From Candidatus Poribacteria bacterium (GTDB lineage: Bacteria; Poribacteria; WGA-4E; WGA-3G), in the NCBI GenBank assembly GCA_028818995.1, contig JAPPMR010000507.1:1-16012 (forward strand): a stretch of DNA of 16,012 nt, in the 5' to 3' direction. Under the pieces are notes generated by a model, which searched no databases, was not told the origin of the DNA, and saw only the letters and a list, made by a program, of their open reading frames with translations. Positions 12,737 through 16,012 of the stretch are shown piece by piece. The position numbers and the translations under genes were made by a program. Each line of letters starts with the position of its first letter. Position 1 is the stretch's first letter.

Positions 12737-14428
12737 ATGAGCGTACAAGCTTGGACCTTCGTGATGGTGGGTCTCTCCTTTGCATTGTATATCGGTGTAG
12801 CGATTTGGTCCAAGGCGCGTTCAACTGGGGATTTCTACGTCGCTGGTAGCAATGTGCATCCGGTTGTGAATGGCATGGCGACAGCGGCAGATTGGATGAG
12901 TGCCGCGTCTTTCATCTCAATGGCAGGGATGATCGCTTTTCTGGGACGCGACGGTTCCGTCTATCTTCTCGGATGGACAGGCGGGTATGTCCTGCTTGCA
13001 CTACTATTAGCCCCCTATCTTCGTAAATTCGGTAAATATACTGTTCCTGATTTCGTAGGTGATCGGTATTACTCACAATTGGCACGGATAGTTGCTGTTG
13101 TTTGTGCTGTATTTGTTTCGTTTACCTATGTTGCCGGACAGATGCAAGGGGTCGGTATCGCCTTTTCCCGATTTTTAAATGTTGACATTACTTATGGTGT
13201 GCTTGTTGGGATGGGAATTGTTTTCTTTTATGCTGTGCTTGGCGGCATGAAAGGCATTACCTATACGCAGGTCGCACAATACTGTGTCCTCATTTTTGCA
13301 TTCCTTGTACCTGCTATATTCATCTCTATCCTTGTTACAGGTAATCCAATTCCTCAGTTGGGGTTGGGCGCGGCAGACGATTCAGGGGTATACCTTTTAG
13401 ACCGTCTCAACGGATTGCACGAAGCACTCGGTTTTGATAGATACACTGATGGCAGCAAATCTAAAATTGATGTGTTTTTTATCACTGCTGCGCTTATGTT
13501 AGGTACAGCAGGACTTCCTCACGTAATTATACGGTTTTATACAGTACGTAAAGCATCTGAAGCACGAGCCTCTGCTGGATGGGCACTACTGTTTATCGCA
13601 CTTCTTTATACTACTGCCCCTGCAGTTGCCATTTTTGCGAAAACAAATTTGCTTAAGACCGTGACTTATGAACAGGATGGTGAATTACAAGATATTAGAT
13701 ATGAGGATGTCCCTGAGTGGTTCACAAATTGGGAAAAAACCGGCCTCATAAAATTTGATGATTTAAACAACGATGGAACAATACAGTACCGTGGTCCAAA
13801 ATCTGATGTACCGAATGAACTTGAAATCAGCAACGACATTATGGTATTAGCTAATCCTGAAATTGCCCAACTACCGAATTGGGTTACAGGATTAGTTGTG
13901 GCGGGAGGTTTAGCAGCAGCACTGTCTACTGCTGCAGGTTTATTGTTGGTTATTTCAACGGCTATTGCCCATGATTTACTTAAAGGTTGCATTGTACGTG
14001 ATTTATCCGAAAAACAGGAATTAATGGCTGCGCGAGTCGCGGCTGGTTTTGCTGTCTGTGTTGCTGGATATTTTGGTATCAATCCTCCTGGATTTGTTGC
14101 ACAGGTCGTTGCATTTGCCTTTGGACTCGCGGCAAGTTCATTCTTCCCCGCAATCGTCATGGGAATTTTCTCTAAGCGAATGAACAAAGCTGGGGCAGTT
14201 GCAGGAATGATTGTCGGTTTTACCTTCACTGCAGCATATATTATCTTTTTCAAATTTATCAAACCCGACCTTAACACGCCAGAGTATTGGTTATGGGGAA
14301 TATCGCCAGAAGGTATCGGCACTCTTGGAATGGTGTTAAATTTTATTGTCTCTATTGTCGTATCTATTTTCACACCACCGCCACCTGAAGAGGTACAGGT
14401 ATTGGTAGAAGAAATTCGAGTTCCATAA
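12737..14428 (+). CDS. Sodium:solute symporter, VC_2705/ActP-like subfamily
   Basis: A 563-residue inner-membrane transporter of the SSS family with about 13 predicted helices. It would bring in a small organic solute with sodium; acetate or another monocarboxylate is the family guess. Landmarks include the N-terminal DFYVAGSNVHPVVNGMATAADWMSAASF region (residues about 32-59), with TAADWMSAASF typical of ActP-like members, the SSS signature GGMKGITYTQVAQY, and LANPEIAQLPNWVTGLVVAGGLAAALSTAAG, which typifies the VC_2705 group. A long extramembrane loop (about 305-375) contains DxNxDGTI (342-349), an EF-hand-like calcium-binding pattern. There is no acetyl-CoA synthetase gene nearby. The C-terminus is short, without a kinase extension. 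Confidence 0.92.
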   Translation: MSVQAWTFVMVGLSFALYIGVAIWSKARSTGDFYVAGSNVHPVVNGMATAADWMSAASFISMAGMIAFLGRDGSVYLLGWTGGYVLLALLLAPYLRKFGKYTVPDFVGDRYYSQLARIVAVVCAVFVSFTYVAGQMQGVGIAFSRFLNVDITYGVLVGMGIVFFYAVLGGMKGITYTQVAQYCVLIFAFLVPAIFISILVTGNPIPQLGLGAADDSGVYLLDRLNGLHEALGFDRYTDGSKSKIDVFFITAALMLGTAGLPHVIIRFYTVRKASEARASAGWALLFIALLYTTAPAVAIFAKTNLLKTVTYEQDGELQDIRYEDVPEWFTNWEKTGLIKFDDLNNDGTIQYRGPKSDVPNELEISNDIMVLANPEIAQLPNWVTGLVVAGGLAAALSTAAGLLLVISTAIAHDLLKGCIVRDLSEKQELMAARVAAGFAVCVAGYFGINPPGFVAQVVAFAFGLAASSFFPAIVMGIFSKRMNKAGAVAGMIVGFTFTAAYIIFFKFIKPDLNTPEYWLWGISPEGIGTLGMVLNFIVSIVVSIFTPPPPEEVQVLVEEIRVP

Positions 14429-14443
14429 AAAGGAGGTATTCCG

Positions 14444-16012
14444 ATGAAGTCCCAAATTTTAGGGCAAAAACACAATTCATTTTCACGACCTTGGATAAAC
14501 TTATATAAACTATTTATTCCCATCTTCTTGATAACTGGTATCCCTATTTTCGCAGACGCAGCGAAGGTTACTGATTTTATTCCAAAGGAAAGCGTCGTTT
14601 ATATACAATTAAATGATTTTGATGAAATTTACAACGAAATTCAGGTCTCGGAAGATTGGGAGCAAACACTTGATCACGTTTTGGACGAATCAGATTTACA
14701 AGAAATACAACAAGGAATGTTGGCAGCAGAAGCGATTATCGGAACAGATCTATTTGGTATAATTGACACTGTGGGATATCAAACAGGTTTTGCGATGTGG
14801 GACGTGGGGATAAATAGCATTCGGGGCGGTATTGTTGTACATTCAGGCGGAAACCTTGCTAAGTTGCAACGATTAACTAAAATCTTGACCGGTGCAATGG
14901 GATTGTCTGGGGGAACATTAAAGCCTAATGCAGGCGAACATAGAAAAGTTAAATACGATACACTCCAAATGCCAGGTGTCCTCTTTAATTATGGATTTGT
15001 GGGTGATTTTCTTGTCGTTGGTATTGGTGAAAACAGTTTTGAGAAATTGATTGATACCTACCGAAAAAAATCCTTATCTATTGAAAAAAACGAATCGTAT
15101 TCAAAAGCCTCCAAAAAATATGAGATGGGACAAGTAACAGGGTTCATCAATGTGTCAGGTCTATTACCGCTGCTGCAAGGCTTATCAGATATTGAACGAA
15201 CACAACTGCAAACTTTTAAAACTGTATTTGCTCAACTCAATCTATTGGAGGTTGCACCACTTTTTCAATTCTACACTGAATTTGATTCGACCCTCCCGGA
15301 AAGCAGAATTGGACCCTTCCTAAAAGAAGGTGACGAACTGGAAATACTTAAGAGTTTGTCAGGAAAAGAGGACCTGTTTATTGCTATTTCTCCAACGATT
15401 TTAGAAACTGTCTGGGAACTGATCCATACTGAAATTGAAAATACAGAAACGGATGACGTTTATGCTTTCATCACCCTTCTGGAAGGCATCTTAAATCTCG
15501 ATTTTGAAGACGATGTTGTTGCCGGTTTAACTGGCGAACTGGCGTTATCCGTTGACGATTTGACACTATTTGAACCGGATGATTTGGAAAGCCTTGATAT
15601 TGATGAAAACACCTTCCAGATTGACGCGGGAAACGTGTATACACACGGGAGTTTAATTTTCATTCCAAAAAACCCTGGCAAATGGGAACAGATAGGTAAC
15701 AGTCTTTCTAATTTGCAGAATACTTCTGTTTCTAAAACAGATTATAAAGGTGCAACGGTGTCTGAGTTTGGATCGAATATCTACTATGCCGAAAGGGATG
15801 GACTGTCTCTTTTAAGTTTTTCTGAAGAGCAGATGCACTCAATCGTTGACACGCTTCAAGAGAAGAAGAAACCATCCTACTTAAAACGGCTGCCAAAAAC
15901 ACCTCTTGTAGTTCTAAAACTTAATATTTTGAAATTATTAGAATCAATTGAAGGTGTAGGACCGATAGAAGATGATAATCTAAAACCTGATGAAATATCT
16001 CCACTCCTTGCT
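14444..16012 (+). CDS. Secreted DUF3352-like protein, cut by window end
   Basis: An open frame of 523 codons that runs off the window with no stop, so the C-terminus is missing. A near-perfect AGGAGG ribosome-binding site (14431-14436) lies seven bases before the ATG, 15 bases after the symporter stop. The N-terminus has a basic region and a hydrophobic stretch (about 21-38, LYKLFIPIFLITGIPIFA) with probable cleavage near ADAA, so export is likely. The mature start (VTDFIPKESVVYIQLNDFDEI, about 42-62) and the later alternating strands resemble DUF3352 proteins, secreted bacterial proteins of unknown function. No enzymatic motif is visible. Spacing suggests transcription with the symporter. 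The family call is tentative. Confidence 0.75.
   Translation, partial: MKSQILGQKHNSFSRPWINLYKLFIPIFLITGIPIFADAAKVTDFIPKESVVYIQLNDFDEIYNEIQVSEDWEQTLDHVLDESDLQEIQQGMLAAEAIIGTDLFGIIDTVGYQTGFAMWDVGINSIRGGIVVHSGGNLAKLQRLTKILTGAMGLSGGTLKPNAGEHRKVKYDTLQMPGVLFNYGFVGDFLVVGIGENSFEKLIDTYRKKSLSIEKNESYSKASKKYEMGQVTGFINVSGLLPLLQGLSDIERTQLQTFKTVFAQLNLLEVAPLFQFYTEFDSTLPESRIGPFLKEGDELEILKSLSGKEDLFIAISPTILETVWELIHTEIENTETDDVYAFITLLEGILNLDFEDDVVAGLTGELALSVDDLTLFEPDDLESLDIDENTFQIDAGNVYTHGSLIFIPKNPGKWEQIGNSLSNLQNTSVSKTDYKGATVSEFGSNIYYAERDGLSLLSFSEEQMHSIVDTLQEKKKPSYLKRLPKTPLVVLKLNILKLLESIEGVGPIEDDNLKPDEISPLLA

Noticed and set aside
13666..14523. A 285-codon open frame on the minus strand opposite the symporter
   Set aside because: It lies antisense to a well-supported membrane protein, has no recognisable domain, and its hydroxyl/proline-rich composition is what a reverse-strand reading of this gene gives.

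Overview
The window is a dense bacterial chromosomal segment with every supported gene on the + strand. gmhA (a heptose-phosphate isomerase) suggests a Gram-negative-type envelope. The mix of a Uma2-family protein, a Gfo/Idh/MocA oxidoreductase, a DUF4212 plus sodium/solute symporter pair, and a small signal-peptide/coiled-coil membrane protein would fit an uncultured lineage such as Candidatus Poribacteria or a relative. That placement is inferred from gene content only and is not firm.

Layout. Bases 1-292 are non-coding: an 8-bp interrupted inverted repeat and a sigma70-like promoter. Bases 293-1259 form an AT-rich defence/stability patch: a stand-alone NucS-like PD-(D/E)XK protein, then an overlapping type II antitoxin-toxin pair (RelE/ParE fold). 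Next come a Gfo/Idh/MocA oxidoreductase (1318-2367), a MoxR AAA+ ATPase without its usual partners (2415-3404) and a Uma2-family protein behind its own promoter (3485-4075). A closely spaced run follows: LDHD-type FAD D-lactate dehydrogenase (4194-5576), a signal-peptide/coiled-coil membrane protein that looks split by a frameshift (5614-6023), a CtBP-like NAD-dependent D-2-hydroxyacid dehydrogenase (6044-7060) and trpB without trpA (7103-8296). An AT-rich DUF262-DUF1524 gene of the GmrSD/SspE type (8449-10242) is the clearest anti-phage candidate. After it lie a HEAT-repeat protein, a CopG-type antitoxin-like protein, an unknown HDxxHxxxE protein and gmhA (10401-12373), then a DUF4212/sodium symporter pair (12456-14428) and a secreted DUF3352-like protein cut by the window end.

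How the genes fit together. Most are housekeeping: D-hydroxyacid redox chemistry, tryptophan synthesis, heptose synthesis and sodium-coupled uptake of a small organic acid. The accessory layer is the nuclease/toxin patch, the DUF262-DUF1524 gene and the antitoxin-like/HDxxHxxxE/gmhA cluster. Five promoters share one layout, TTGACA or TTGCCA, 17 bases, then a TAnnAT-type -10, four of them with an upstream TG. One of them predicts an almost leaderless mRNA. I see no tRNA, rRNA, CRISPR array, intact insertion sequence or convincing rho-independent terminator.
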